DNA of 64,000 bases. It comes from Amborella trichopoda (lineage: Eukaryota > Streptophyta > Magnoliopsida > Amborellales > Amborellaceae). The stretch covers positions 207,622 through 271,621 of the forward strand of contig NW_006497735.1 in assembly GCF_000471905.2 (NCBI RefSeq), read 5' to 3'. Each line of letters starts with the position of its first letter. Position 1 is the first letter of the stretch. Shown piece after piece: positions 33,321 to 44,978 of this stretch. The position numbers and the translations under genes were made by a program. Under the pieces are notes generated by a model. It had not been told where the DNA came from, made no database searches, and saw only the letters and a list, made by a program, of their open reading frames with translations.

Positions 33321-33417
33321 CCAAATGACAAAAATAAAATATCGTAAGATTCACAAAAATTCAAATAAATATTCTAAAAACCATATATCGTAAAATTAGT
33401 TAAAACTAATTAATTTT

Positions 33418-33640
33418 GATGGGAATCGGATCCATTAGATCTAGTAATTTTATCAATATACAGGAGCACTCCACCTTCAACTGCTGATCACGATCCACCT
33501 AGCTTTCTCAAACTGACCCAGCAGTTTTCATGACCCATAGTCCAATGCAGGGGCTCATGATTGGACCATCAAAGTCAGCCAATAGACTGAGGGATGCAAT
33601 TCCAGTTCATGGATTTCACATTATCCCCTTGTGATGACTC
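33418..33640. repeat. dispersed repeat R, 5' part
   Basis: It shares TGATGGGAAT at its start, then CATGACCCA, GGGG(C/T)TCATGATT, AAAGTCAGCCAATA and ATGGAT with 48975-49190. It is probably a fragment of the retrotransposon LTR or similar element seen more fully at 48975-49665. Confidence 0.55.
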
Positions 33641-34639
33641 TAAAATTTTCGAAACAGAAAAATAATATTAATAGTGTTGATAGAAATAACTGCAAAATAA
33701 ATAAATAAAATAAAATAAAATGCTGATAATAAAGAAATAATTAAAGTGATAGTCCATTATGTTGATATGCACCATAGGGATCATTATTATTTTTTACTTA
33801 TACGATTTAAACAACACTTTTCCTAAAACGATACTGATCCATTTTGTTAGTATGGAGTTGTGATCAACCACTCTTTGCTTGTAATATTTTCATGAGGCGA
33901 TTAATGTATTTTGCACATCTTACATGGCAAAATTTATGGGAAGATATTTTTATTATGAGAGTAATGATCCTATGAGACCCTCCCACACCCATGTGTGTAG
34001 AACCTCAAAGGATCACCATTAAATTTAGCATAGATCTTTAGAAAAATTTATCACATGAGTATGGGATTTGACTTTTCTAGAGATTTATGTCAAATTTAAT
34101 GATAATGTTTTGGGGTCCTACACACATGAGTGTGAGAGGGTCTCTATTCTTTATTTTTATTTTTATTATGAGGTGTACACTTTAAATTGTCCCTCTCCCA
34201 TGCTATACTCTCTCTTGTGTGACAAGTCAACACCCCTTTTGAGTTTCTATTGACACCTCTCTCTTTCGTACATGGGAAGTCACCATATAACTCTCTACCC
34301 TTTTGTTCTCTATGTTTTAACATTCCCTCTTCTCTCAGTATAATTCCCACCTTTACGTCTTCAAAGCATCATTCGTTATCTCTCTCTCGAGCTTTGCCAC
34401 CATGTCATAGAAGTAATCTCATTCAGTAGTTCTCCTCCACATCAGAAAACAATCTTCTTTTCTAGTCATGTCATGGAAGTAACCTGAAGCTCTGCAACCC
34501 CACCTCTCTCTCATCGAGCCATACCTCACTACTCATAAATGACGAATAAATGCAACCTTCTTTTCTATTCATGACTAGTCCATGCCTTAACCCCTCCAAC
34601 ACAACCTGCAGCAACAGTAAACTCACTTCAATTGACCTG
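33641..34639. other. intergenic sequence, nothing recognised
   Basis: AT-rich, with an inverted pair of phrases (CATGAGTGTGAGAGGGTCTC at 34125 against GACCCTCCCACACCCATGTG near 33977) that may be the ends of a small MITE at about 33970-34145. No coding signal. Confidence 0.45.
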
Positions 34640-35170
34640 CAGCTCGGCACCTTTCTCACTCCTCCCTCTCTCATTCTCTCTCTAACCTCTTCTTTCTCTC
34701 CCTTCGTCCCAGTCGCCCTATATATATTTGAAAGTAGAACATAATAGTTACTGTCATAAGGCTCCAATTCTATCAGTTCCCTTGCTGTAAGCTTTGCAAT
34801 TGTGATTTCTCCATAGTTTATGCAACTCTCAAGTAGAGCTCTCCATACATGTTCATTTGGCTTCAAGGTCAAGGGCATGGCTACACCAATTCTATGGCTT
34901 TCTTTATTCGACCAGCTCTACTGAGAAGATCCACCACGCACCCATAATGTTGAATTTTGGGTTCAATTTAATACTTCTCCCTCATCATCTCAAAACATAT
35001 ACAGCCATCATTCACTAACTCCGAATGGCTACCAGCACTCAAAACACCAATTAAGTTCAAATTGTCACGTTTCATCCCTCTCTCTCCATCTTTAGAAACA
35101 ATTCAAGTACTGGTTGCCCATGTCTATGTGATGTCAAGCCTCCAATGATCCAATTGTAGTGGTCCAAGCT
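34640..35170 (-). pseudogene. PPR protein (PLS class, E domain) pseudogene fragment
   Basis: On the minus strand from 35170: DHYNWIIGGLTSHRHG, LELFLKMEREG, LIGVLSAGSHSELVNDG, CFEMMREKY then an in-frame stop, IEPKIQHYGCVVDLLSRAGR, and after a frameshift KPNEHVWRALLESC, ARELIELEP, YYVLLSNIYRATG and VRERMREGGVRKVP. This is the last P/L/S repeats plus E motif of plant organelle RNA-editing-type PPR proteins. At least one nonsense codon and two frameshifts are present, and the N-terminal repeats and any DYW domain are absent. No introns are visible, but most PPR genes lack them, so a processed origin cannot be inferred. Confidence 0.82.
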
Positions 35171-35696
35171 CTTTCTAGAGAGAGAGAGTGGGGTTGATGC
35201 TGAAACTCTTGCCCCTACTGCTGATGCCAAGAAAATTATCATCCGCCATTTCGGAGTATGTACAGCCGCCTGCTCGTGAGATGCTCCCCTTTCCATGGCA
35301 GCACAGGCAGTCGTCTTCTTATCCCCAATAAGTTCACATCTCACTAACAAGGAATGAACACACAACGGTTACCTAGGTCACAGATGATGATTACTCCACT
35401 TCAAGTGTTGACTATAGGACATCTCCAGGTAGATACACACAATCAGCCCAAGGTGGAAGACACCCTTTGAGGAGAGTTGTTCAAGTTCGAATCTGTAGTA
35501 TTTTTGTGGTTGCAGGGGTGCATATCCTGGTGCTAGAGTCATACACAGATTATGATAAGTATTCAGATCAATATAACTGGTTCAAGGCCAATCTCGTAAA
35601 GGTAGATTGAATAAGGACACCCTGGATTATTGCCTGGTTCCATGTGCCTTGGTATAATAGTAACCGGAGACATCAAGGTGAGGGTAATGACATAAT

Positions 35697-36023
35697 TGTT
35701 GGAAACTGGTGGTATTCTACTACTGCAGAAACAAAGAAACAAAGATGGGCAAGAGAAACAACAAATCATTATTTATTAGCTGAAAAACAAATACAATTTT
35801 AAGACACCAACAATGACACATCTATGCTATTTAAAGAAGAAAAAAACACTATGTGGGTCTATAGATGTGGAGGTGGTTTCCACTTTTTATGCCTGCTCCT
35901 AAGAAATATGAACCCATAACAACTCAACCACTAAACCACTTCTACCACAAACAATACTTGACCCATTCAACAATTATATAAAACAAGGAGACCATTACAC
36001 TACACGTGCATCACACTTCATCA
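35697..36023 (-). repeat. copia 3' LTR
   Basis: 327 bp, from TGTTGGAAACTGG to CACTTCATCA in plus orientation. The polypurine tract lies next to it. It provides the downstream LTR of the minus-strand element. Confidence 0.93.
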
Positions 36024-36033
36024 CTCCCCCTCG
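36024..36033 (-). other. copia polypurine tract
   Basis: Minus strand CGAGGGGGAG immediately precedes the 3' LTR, the expected primer for plus-strand DNA synthesis. Confidence 0.8.
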
Positions 36034-36420
36034 ATACAAATCCGGATACACCAAGAAGTGATCTAAATTTCACAAACTTTGGATAAGAAAGTGCTTTAGG
36101 AAAGCCATCAGCAACTTGTTCATTGGTTGAACAATATTTCATTGTGATCACACCTTCAGCAACAACGTCTCTGATGAAATGATGACGAAGCTCAATATGC
36201 TTGGTCCTACCATGGAAGACAAGATTCTTTGCATTGAGATCGTTGCCTTGTTGTCACAGTAAATCTCTGTCATGCGCCTTTGAACTTGTTGCAAGTCTTT
36301 TAAAATTCTCTTAATCCAAACAGCTTGACAAACGATTGTTGTCGCGGCAATATACTCTACTTCGGATGATGACAACGCCGTAGTAGCTTGTTTTTAAGAA
36401 CTCCATGAAAAAGCACCGGA
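36034..36420 (-). pseudogene. copia RNase H domain, decayed
   Basis: Minus-strand reading gives SSSEVEYIAATTIVCQAVW and IYCDNKATISM, then in another frame NLVFHGRTKHIELRHHFIRD and YCSTNEQVADGF. These are the conserved blocks of copia RNase H. A frameshift near 36220 breaks it. Confidence 0.85.
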
Positions 36421-36615
36421 ACCAAGATTGAAAACATACCCACTTGTGCTTTCCCTATCATCTACAAAACCAGCCCAATCACTGTCAGTAAAACCAACTA
36501 ATTGAAAATTAGGAACTGGTTTATACCAAATTCCATAATTGCTGGTTGCTCGGATGTATCAAAGAATCTGTTTGGCTGCTCCAAGTTGATGCTCTAAAGG
36601 ATTATACATGAATCT

Positions 36616-37569
36616 TTAGACTAAGCTGACAGGAAACATGGTATCTATACGAGTATGAGTTAAATACATCAACCCACCAACAATACTTCTGAATAGTTTC
36701 TCATTAGCCTTTGTCATTCCATCATCCATTGTCAACTTCTCACTTGTGTTCATTGGAGTAGAAACAACCTTACAATTCGGTATATTATACTTTTTAAGCA
36801 AGTCTAAAGCATACTTCTCTTGTGAAATAAAAATACAATTATCTGCTTGCCGAATTTGAAGACCAAGAAAATAATGCAACAACCCCAAATTTTTCATATC
36901 AAATTCATGCATCATGCTGCCTTTGAATTGTCTAATACGAATATTAGAGGAACCTGCATATATAATATCATCCACATAAATGCAAACAATAAGCACATCA
37001 TTACCTTTCACTGTTACATATAAGGTGGGATCACTTTCACTCCGATGAAAGTCATTCTGATGGAGGTAGGAGTCAAGCCTACCATACCATGCTCTTGGTG
37101 CTTGCTTAAGACCATAAAGAGCCTTCTTCAACTTATAAATTTTCTCCTTTTTGCCATTGATAACAAATCCTTGTGGCTGATCAACATACACATCTTCGTT
37201 CAAAGAACCATTTAAAAATGCAGACTTAACATCAAATTGGAAGATGTTCCATCTCAATTGAGTTGTTAAAGCCCAAATTATTCTAACAGTTTCGAATCTA
37301 ACAACGCGAGAAAAAGTTTCAAAATAATCAACTCCATATTTTTGTATATACCCTTTGACGACCAACCACGTCTTATATTTTTGCACATTTCTATTAGGAT
37401 GATACTTTACCTTGTAGACCCATTTCATGCCAATAGCATTATTTCCTGGTGGCAATTCCACAAGCTCCCATGTGTTGTTCTTTTCAATGACGATCATTTC
37501 ATCCTTCATGGAATTCCCCCACTCTCCTTTTCCACAAGCTTCATCATAACGTGTAGGTTCTACAACCAT
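36616..37569 (-). CDS. copia reverse transcriptase, surviving open frame
   Basis: 317 codons without a stop. Visible blocks: WELVELPPGNNAIGMKWVYK, the RT palm start YKTWLVVKGYIQKYGVDYFE, FQFDVKSAFLNGSLNEDVYV, KLKKALYGLKQAPRAWY, ICIYVDDIIYAG-type catalytic centre (YVDD intact) and FDMKNLGLLHYFLGLQI. RNA-dependent DNA synthesis is the family role. It is a piece of a longer gag-pol polyprotein whose flanking parts are broken, so independent function is unlikely. The methionine used as start is only the first in the open frame. Confidence 0.85.
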   Translation of the reverse strand: MVVEPTRYDEACGKGEWGNSMKDEMIVIEKNNTWELVELPPGNNAIGMKWVYKVKYHPNRNVQKYKTWLVVKGYIQKYGVDYFETFSRVVRFETVRIIWALTTQLRWNIFQFDVKSAFLNGSLNEDVYVDQPQGFVINGKKEKIYKLKKALYGLKQAPRAWYGRLDSYLHQNDFHRSESDPTLYVTVKGNDVLIVCIYVDDIIYAGSSNIRIRQFKGSMMHEFDMKNLGLLHYFLGLQIRQADNCIFISQEKYALDLLKKYNIPNCKVVSTPMNTSEKLTMDDGMTKANEKLFRSIVGGLMYLTHTRIDTMFPVSLV

Positions 37570-37869
37570 AAGAGCAAAGGTATATTTATAAATTCATTGT
37601 AAAGGCCGAAACTTCCTTGGTAAGTTTCACTATCTTGGGATGATTCACCACCGTTGTTGTTTAGACTGCTAGAACCTCTAGAAGGAGACTGGATTGTTGT
37701 TGGACTCTGTACTGGAGAAATCTGAGGTGACTCCGCATCCTCCTCTAGCTGTACTGATTCTGTCATATCTTTTGCAAGGGGTAAGTGCTGATTTTTTTTA
37801 CCATTCCATTGTCAAACACTATTTTCACCAAAAATAACATCTCGACGACTGATTAGCTTCTTGGTGACG

Positions 37870-38880
37870 ACTGATTAGCTTCTTGGTGATAGGATTATAC
37901 AACCGATAACCTTTTGTTTCATCATTATAACCAACAAAAATACATTTCTCACTCTTCTTATCCAACTTAGCACAATCACTAGAGTCAATTTAAGGCATAC
38001 GCAATACAACCAAAAAAATTTCAAACCACTTACATTGGGCTTGATTTTCCACCATGCTTCATAAGGTGTCATATTACTTACTGTCTTTGTTGGAGATATA
38101 TTGAGAAGATGGACTAATGTTGCCACTGCCTCAGCCCAAAAATCATTTGGAAGTTTTTTCTCATTTAACATACTTCGTGCCACTTCCACAACCGTCCGAT
38201 TCTTCCTTTCAACAATGTTGTTCTGTTCTGGAGTTTTTCTTGTTGTCAGCTGCATGCAGATCCCATTTCCTTGCAAAACGAACTGAACTCATCAGGCAAA
38301 AATTCTCCCCCTCTGTCTGTTTTGAGAGTTCTAATTACATAGCCACTTTGTTTCTTTGCAAAAGCTTTGAATTCCTTAAATCTTTCAAATGTCTCTGATT
38401 TCCGAACAAGAAAGTGCTTCCAACTCATACAAGTAAATTATCAGTAAATAATAGTAAATATTTACTCTTGTTCAAAGACAATGTGGTCATTGGTCCACAA
38501 ATATCTGCATGAACCAATTCCAAATGCATCTTGGCTCTCCAAGCTTTCCCAACAGAAAGGGCAGATGATGTTGCTTTCTATCAACAAAGATAATAGATGG
38601 CAGCTCAGACACCATACTTTTCTGACTCAACAATTTCATCCCATAAAAATGCAAATGCCCATACCTCAAGTGCCAAAGCCTAGAGTCATTATTAACATCA
38701 GCAACCAATGCATAATCATCCAAAAATGATAGCTCAAGAGGTAACATTTTGTTTTCAGCCATGTGGATCTTAACAATAGGCTTCTCAGATTTTCTAGTTT
38801 TAATTTCACACACATCATCATGAAACAAAACCAAATATTCTTTTTGTATCAACTAACCCACACCAACCAAGTTATGTGCC
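37870..38880 (-). pseudogene. copia GAG-pre-integrase and integrase, decayed
   Basis: Successive frames show RLWHLRYGHLHFYGMKLLS, KMHLELVHADICGPM (first Asp), IRTLKTDRGGEF (second Asp), TPEQNNIVERKNRTVVEVAR (Glu) and KCIFVGYNDETKGYRLYNP. The DDE residues can be seen, but several stops and frameshifts separate them. Confidence 0.85.
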
Positions 38881-39019
38881 AATTAGGAATAAAGTAAACA
38901 TCATGGATTATTCTTTAACTACCTGACTTAGTCTTAACTCCAATGGTCCTTTTACCTTCAATCTAAACTGACTTGCCATCATCAAGCCGAACTTGCAATT
39001 GAACTGACTTGTCAATAGT

Positions 39020-39990
39020 GCGGAAATGACCCTTATGTCCAGTCATATGGTTGCTACATCTAGTATCTAAGAACCAAACATCAGTCTTACTTACATTAGG
39101 ATTCAAATAAGTAAGAAACAAACTACTTTCCTCTTACTTTTCTTCAGCAAAGTTGACTTGTTGCTTTGCCTTTTCCTAGCAATTTGCTTCGATATGCCAA
39201 TAGTCCTTGCAAAAATAGCATTGCTTCCCTCTGTAGTTCTGCCTTTGGTTGCTTTTGTCACCACTCTCGTGCATTTGATGTCCCGTATCAGACCTTCCTC
39301 GACCTCTTCCATGACCACGGTAGCCACCTCTACTGTAGCCACCTCTACCTCAGCCTCTTCTTGCTTGCTTTCGACCAGAAGAGCCCTCACCATTTTTCTC
39401 TTTGCTCGAGATCTCTACCTTGGATTTAAAAGCATGCTCAAACTTATTCTCTATCGACCTGTCCATTCTCTCTTCATGTGCTAAAAGAGAACCCATAAGT
39501 TCATTAAGGGAAAAAATAGATAAGTCCTTAGACTCTTCAGTGGTTGTAACAACATGATCAAATTTATTTGAAAGGCTTCTCAAAACTTTCTCTATAACTT
39601 TTTGATCTGAGACATTCTCTACAAAATTTCTCATCTGATTTATGATAACAGAAATTCTACAAAATAAATCTTGAACAGAATCACTACTTTTCATAAAATT
39701 GTTTCAAATTCTCTACATAGTGTTTGCAATTTACCACGATTACCCTGTCCCATGGAACTCCTGCCTCAAGATGGTCCACGCTTGTTTTGACCTGGTGGCA
39801 CTGGCAATCCGTGGGAAAATAGACGCCGCTATAGCTTGTAGCAAAATAAGCAAAGCTGTCGTATCCGTTTTACGAAGCTCCCTCGCATCTGTGGCAGTTT
39901 CTGTAAAACCATTCTCAACTAATTCCCATAGTTATTGTGCAATAGAAAAGGTTTTCATTTTAATACTCCAAAACTCATAATTTTATCCAC
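39020..39990 (-). pseudogene. copia gag and protease, decayed
   Basis: Gag blocks are LWELVENGFTE, QAWTILRQEF, SVQDLFCRISVIINQMR and VLRSLSNKFDHVVTTTEESK. An intact CCHC knuckle CYFCKDYWHIEANC is followed at once by TAG. The protease segment reads FLDTRCSNHMTGHKGHF, where the family has Asp-Ser/Thr-Gly: the catalytic-loop Gly is replaced by Arg. At least three stops interrupt the region. Confidence 0.85.
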
Positions 39991-40147
39991 TAAAGATAGG
40001 AATCAAAGATTGAAAAACCATTTGACATGATTAAAAAACTTACACATAACTTTTATCAAACAACTCTTGTGCAATGGAATCACTCCCAGAGAACTCTGCT
40101 ACAGCAAGCGACCTCCACAAATTGCAACACGCCTAGCTTCAACCAAA

Positions 40148-40163
40148 CCTGGCTCTAATACCA
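40148..40163 (-). other. copia primer-binding site (initiator tRNA-Met)
   Basis: Minus strand TGGTATTAGAGCCAGG lies four bases inside the 5' LTR, close to the usual TGGTATCAGAGC sequence complementary to the 3' end of initiator methionine tRNA. Confidence 0.85.
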
Positions 40164-40167
40164 TAAA

Positions 40168-40491
40168 TGTTCGAAACTGGTAGTATTCTACTACAAAAAT
40201 AAAAAAAATAAAGATGGGCAAGAGAAACAACATATCTTTATTTCTTAGCTGAATAACAAGTACAATTTTAAGACACCAACAATGACACATCTGGGCTACT
40301 TAAAGAAAAAAAAACACTACGTGGGCTTATAGATGTGGAGGTAGTTTCCACTTTTTATGCCTGCTCCTAAGAATTAGAAACCCATGACAACTCAACCACT
40401 AAACCACTTCTACTACAAACAGTACTTGACCAACTCAATAAGTACATAAAACAAGGAGACCACTACACTACACGTGCATCACACTTCATCA
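40168..40491 (-). repeat. copia 5' LTR
   Basis: 324 bp, from TGTTCGAAACTGG to CACTTCATCA in plus orientation, aligned over its length with 35697-36023. Confidence 0.93.
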
Positions 40492-40496
40492 ATAAT

Positions 40497-42239
40497 GCCA
40501 ACCATAGAGCCATTGCTTTATGAAACCAAGGTTGACATCGTATTGGCTAGCATGTACATGCTTTTATAAACTTTTAAATAGGGTCAACAAGGGAAAGGTG
40601 GATCTTATGGAGCTGTCCATATTACAATAGGAGATGGTGGAAACAATGATGGTTTGGTCCAAAGCCCAGGTCATAAGAGTAAAATGTTGAAGACACAGGC
40701 CCCGTGCGGTGGAGGCCCTTGTGTAAGGTAAGATGCGTCCCGGCCTCAGTGAGACGAAATGATAAAGGGTCTGCGGCCGACCTAGAAAATAAGTTTCCTC
40801 TCAAAGTGACATAAAAAGTAAGTGATCGCATTCTCCTGAAAAATAGTCTGCTTTTAATAAAATTGTAATATTTCAGTCCATCGTCTTTATTTCATAAAGT
40901 TTATGTGTAAGTGACATCATTTCGGGTAAAATTAATATGTGAAAAACTGATATTTCTACAATTAATTGTAATATTGCCAAATATTGTAAGATGTACGCAT
41001 TTCTGCATTTAATTGTATTTTGTCTATCTGTGAATTTTAAATGCTCTAAGTCGTACATATTCCTGTAAAATGATTATTTGCGAAATTGCATTTCCATAAA
41101 ATTGTGATACTTATTGTTTAACTTTGGATTTCTATAAAAGCTCTTATATTGATAATGGACTGTTATCATGTTACATCTCAGAAATGTCCTTCAGAACTGC
41201 TACCTTTCAGAAATTATTGCCAAAATATTTGACTGGCTACTTGTAGATGTTTCAATGAAAGTGATTATTATTAATTGCTGGAAGTGAATTCATGTTAAGG
41301 ATTTCAATGATATTTTGAATACATGATATTGATATTTTTTGATGTTTAAAGAATTTCAAAGATAATTTAAATACGTGTGGAGCTATCTGGGACGCAGGTA
41401 GGGACTATTTGGACTTATCTGGTATGCTTGTGAGATATGTTTGGACCTGCAGGGATCTTTTAGACCTATCCTGTTACGCCAGTAGGGACTATTTGGATTC
41501 ATCTGATATGCCGATGAGGTATGTTTGGACCTGTAGGGATTGTGTAGACATATCCAGTTATGTCGGTAGGGACTATTTGGACTCATCCAGCTACATCGGT
41601 AGGGACTATTTGGACTCATCTAGTACGCCAGTAAGGTATGTTTGGATATGCAGGGATTGTTTGGACCCATCCAAAATGCTGATGGGATATATAGGTGACG
41701 TACTTGGGAAGTCAATAGGGTATTTTATGATATCCTTTGAGTTATGCATTTCTGTTAAAATGTTTATATGCATTTCAATCATTTAGATTATGTTTAATTC
41801 TGCATTTCTGAAAGTGAAATTATTATCCATAAGTATTTTTCCTCGTATTGTTCCTATAGACATCCCTTTTTGAAAATGCTTACCTCTTCCGTTCATGATT
41901 ATTTTTTAAGACAATGATTATCACTTACTGAGCAGCCAAACTCATCAAACTATGATAAATATTTTTCAAGGTAATTGTAATTTCATAGTTCGAATGCAGC
42001 AGGACCATCTTTGTTGTAGGCATGATTGACCTTCCCCTTGTAACTTTTGATCAAAGGCACCATTGTAATTTTGGTTCCATCAAGAGATGTATATATCTAG
42101 CCTTCATGTTAATTCCAGTTGTGAGCAAACTTTGTACAAATTAAAATTACACTATTTGGTGCAATTCGAATATACTAGTAGAAATTTTAAATTTGTTCTA
42201 TATATAAATAGTATAAGAATAGTCTGTCGCACATCGAAA
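40497..42239. other. intergenic sequence with a minisatellite, possibly a gypsy LTR remnant
   Basis: The composition, and the phrase GGTGTGACACCCC near 42257, suggest an old LTR, but I found no second copy or gypsy coding sequence. The only clear structure is the minisatellite at 41391-41690. Confidence 0.4.
41391..41690. repeat. degenerate minisatellite, 36-bp and compound units
   Basis: Units begin GTAGGGACTATTTGGACT and alternate with GGTATGTTTGGACCTGCAGG segments. Because the unit is a multiple of three, an open frame of 125 codons survives and reads as repeats of RDYLDSSSYIG and RYVWTCRDC. Confidence 0.8.
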
Positions 42240-42780
42240 ATATTATAAAACTTGGGGTGTGACACCCCTAGAGATAAAAAATCATGGTTATCCAGACCAT
42301 GATGCAATCATGACTCTATGGTGCATAGGAATAATCTCTCACACATGTACACGTTTTACCCTCATTGGTCAATCTCAATACATCTATCTATGTATATGTC
42401 ATGTGATGATATAACAATGAGGTTTTTAGCCATGTATCTAAAGGCTATTAATCACACGTAAGGGCCACACAGCCCTTCGGCTCTCATCTTGGCATACTCC
42501 GACGTCATCAAGGGTTAAGCCACTAAACCCTTCTTGGTAGATTCCTATGCCGAAGTATCTTGGGTTTTTTCAAACTCGGCTGGCCTAGCACGTTAAGCCT
42601 AGCCTGAGTATCAGCAAATTGCATTTCCTCAGTATGTTCTACAAGAGGACCACACTCCCACTGAGTTTATGCTTCACTATATAAAATGCTCACACACGCT
42701 CTTATAAGGCCTTTAAATGCCACATAAACCCAACGATTGACCATACTCGAAATTCAGGCGGTTCAATATATGTGTAAGGC
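42240..42780. repeat. dispersed repeat R, 3' part
   Basis: It shares TGTGATGATATAACAATGAG, GGTTTTTAGCCAT, the ATCAAGGGTTAAGCC-type phrase and TATAAGGCCTTTAAATG with 49320-49650. It is probably an LTR or non-autonomous retroelement fragment. Confidence 0.55.
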
Positions 42781-43172
42781 GAGAGGAACAATATATGTGT
42801 AAGGCAAGAGGATCTCAGCTCGTCTCTCTTCTGTATTTGCGTTTCATTCGTAATTTGTACTTCCGAGACCCTTAGTATGGCGACACGGTACTAGGTGATC
42901 TCGCTTCCAGTTGAGAACTCTATGTCTTCTTTACGGAATAGGTAAACTCTATATCTTCTTTATGGAGTAGGTTTAAGGGTGTAGACATGGCTGAGCACCA
43001 CACTAGCGGATGAGAAACATGTATGGATGGGTTTAAGGGTAGATATAGAGAGAGAGAACCGGAGCCCATTATTGCACTCAAGGGAGTCAATGACCATGTC
43101 ATGATCTACAGTCCATGAAATAAGAAACCATGCGAGATACTTTGATTGTTTACCTTTTATATCATAGTGACT

Positions 43173-43174
<2 letters not shown>

Positions 43175-43228
<54 letters not shown>

Positions 43229-43779
43229 TAGTATATAAGTTAGAGATACGTACTTAATTTTTAATTGTTCTTGTCTATTCTTTGTTTACTTTTTCTTAGT
43301 AACTTAAAACTTACTAATTACACAGTGACGCCGTACGTCGNNNNNNNNNNNNNNNNNNNNNNNNNNNNNNNNNNNNNNNNNNNNNNNNNNNNNNNNNNNN
43401 NNNNNNNNNNNNNNNNNNNNNNNNNNNNNNNNNNNNNNNNNNNNNNNNNNNNNNNNNNNNNNNNNNNNNNNNNNNNNNNNNNNNNNNNNNNNNNNNNNNN
43501 NNNNNNNNNNNNNNNNNNNNNNNNNNNNNNNNNNNNNNNNNNNNNNNNNNNNNNNNNNNNNNNNNNNNNNNNNNNNNNNNNNNNNNNNNNNNNNNNNNNN
43601 NNNNNNNNNNNNNNNNNNNNNNNNNNNNNNNNNNNNNNNNNNNNNNNNNNNNNNNNNNNNNNNNNNNNNNNNNNNNNNNNNNNNNNNNNNNNNNNNNNNN
43701 NNNNNNNNNNNNNNNNNNNNNNNNNNNNNNNNNNNNNNNNNNNNNNNNNNNNNNNNNNNNNNNNNNNNNNNNNNNNNNN
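43175..43779. repeat. (GA)n tract and 439-N assembly gap
   Basis: (GA)n at 43175-43226 is followed by unique sequence ending GTGACGCCGTACGTCG, the N run 43341-43779, and another (GA)n at 43780-43793. Sequence after each GA tract is similar, so the gap flanks may be two versions of one locus. Confidence 0.85.
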
Positions 43780-44278
43780 GAGAGAGAGAGAGATATTGAT
43801 ATAATTTAGAGATACGCAAATTTTTTAATTGTTCTTGCATCTTTGTATTTTTCTTAGCTAAAAATTCAATTACACATGAGCCAGTTCGGCCTCTCTTTTG
43901 TATATGCGTTTCCTTTGGAATTTGAATATATAATTTTTTTGATTGGGTTTTTTATCCAATTTAAAGGCTTATTTTGCATAAGAATTGAGAATGTGTAATT
44001 TATGCAGTTCAATATACCAGACCTTAGTTTCATGGCATAGGAATACGTTTATACCTTGGTTGTCTTGAGCTCAACATTCAAGGTTGGCCATTGAAAAAAT
44101 CATTCATTTTCTCTTTTTCCTCTCTCTCTCTCCTCTCTCATTTTCTCTCTCTCAAGCATTGGTTGAACCGAATATTTAAACAATAATATTACATGATTAG
44201 TTTGAAATTCTTTTTCATTTTAGAATTTACAGAGAGAGCTCATAAGAATTTTATAGAATTTTTGTATGTTTAAGATAA

Positions 44279-44667
44279 GGGTGTGGTTTCTATAAGGTTA
44301 CAACCTTAAACAATCCAATTAAGGCGCACCTTTAAATTTTATCACAACATGTAATTGTGGTGTAAAAAATTCTTAAGATTATCTTAAAATCTATTTTCAT
44401 ATCTAATTTTAAAGTTTTAAACCCCAAAAATGGTTAAAATAAGGTAGATCTATAAACATATGACAATCTTGAAAATATACGGTCTAGATCATGTGTTGCA
44501 AGATGCATTTTTTCAAGGACTCAAAAACTTTTCTTTTTTCATAATCATACATCTCAATGTCGAGATGATTAGAGGGTTTCAACATTAAAACAACCTTTTC
44601 TAATGGGTTTTTGAGGTGCATCTGTAATTCTACATTTTAAGGTTGCAACTTTGTACAAACTTTTTCC
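44279..44667. mobile_element. 390-bp MITE copy, divergent subfamily
   Basis: It begins GGGTGTGGTTTCTATAAGG and ends TTGTACAAACTTTTTCC. It is flanked by a perfect 9-bp duplication TTAAGATAA (44270-44278 and 44668-44676). The inverted ends share CCTTAAACAATCCAATTA. Confidence 0.88.
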
Positions 44668-44978
44668 TTAAGATAATAATACCTTTAGTAGATATATGTA
44701 TGAGAAAGTCATAATTCTTATTTTATTGCTACATGCAACGCACGTAATCCAACTAGTTTAACTAAATTTTGACTAGCCCAAAATTTACGAACTTTTTAGT
44801 ATTTCAAGATTCAGATTTTTGAAATTTTAGAGTAAGGAGAGAGTTGTTGGGACTTGGGGAATGTGGGGTGTAGAGAGGAGATGAGGCGTGGAGTGAGAGA
44901 GAAGGGCTTTGGTCAGGTAAACAACAAATACACTTGCAAGAAAGCTCTTGCAAATTTATTGTCATTTATTTTAAATAA

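Larger units (their letters stand above)
35697..40491 (-). mobile_element. full-length Ty1-copia retrotransposon
   Basis: Two LTRs (35697-36023 and 40168-40491), each TG...CA, bracket a 4.1-kb interior with primer-binding site, gag, protease, integrase, reverse transcriptase and RNase H in copia order on the minus strand, and a polypurine tract. A perfect 5-bp target duplication ATAAT occurs at 35692-35696 and 40492-40496. By eye the LTRs differ at about one site in ten, including small indels, so the insertion is old. Stops and frameshifts disable gag, protease and integrase, while a 317-codon RT frame survives. Confidence 0.95.

Noticed and set aside
34471..34640. C-terminal extension of the PPR fragment
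   Set aside because: Homology stops after the RKVPSCRSIEV block; the following codons match nothing and are read-through.
43265..43840. Long frames on both strands across 43341-43779
   Set aside because: They run through Ns and have no coding content.
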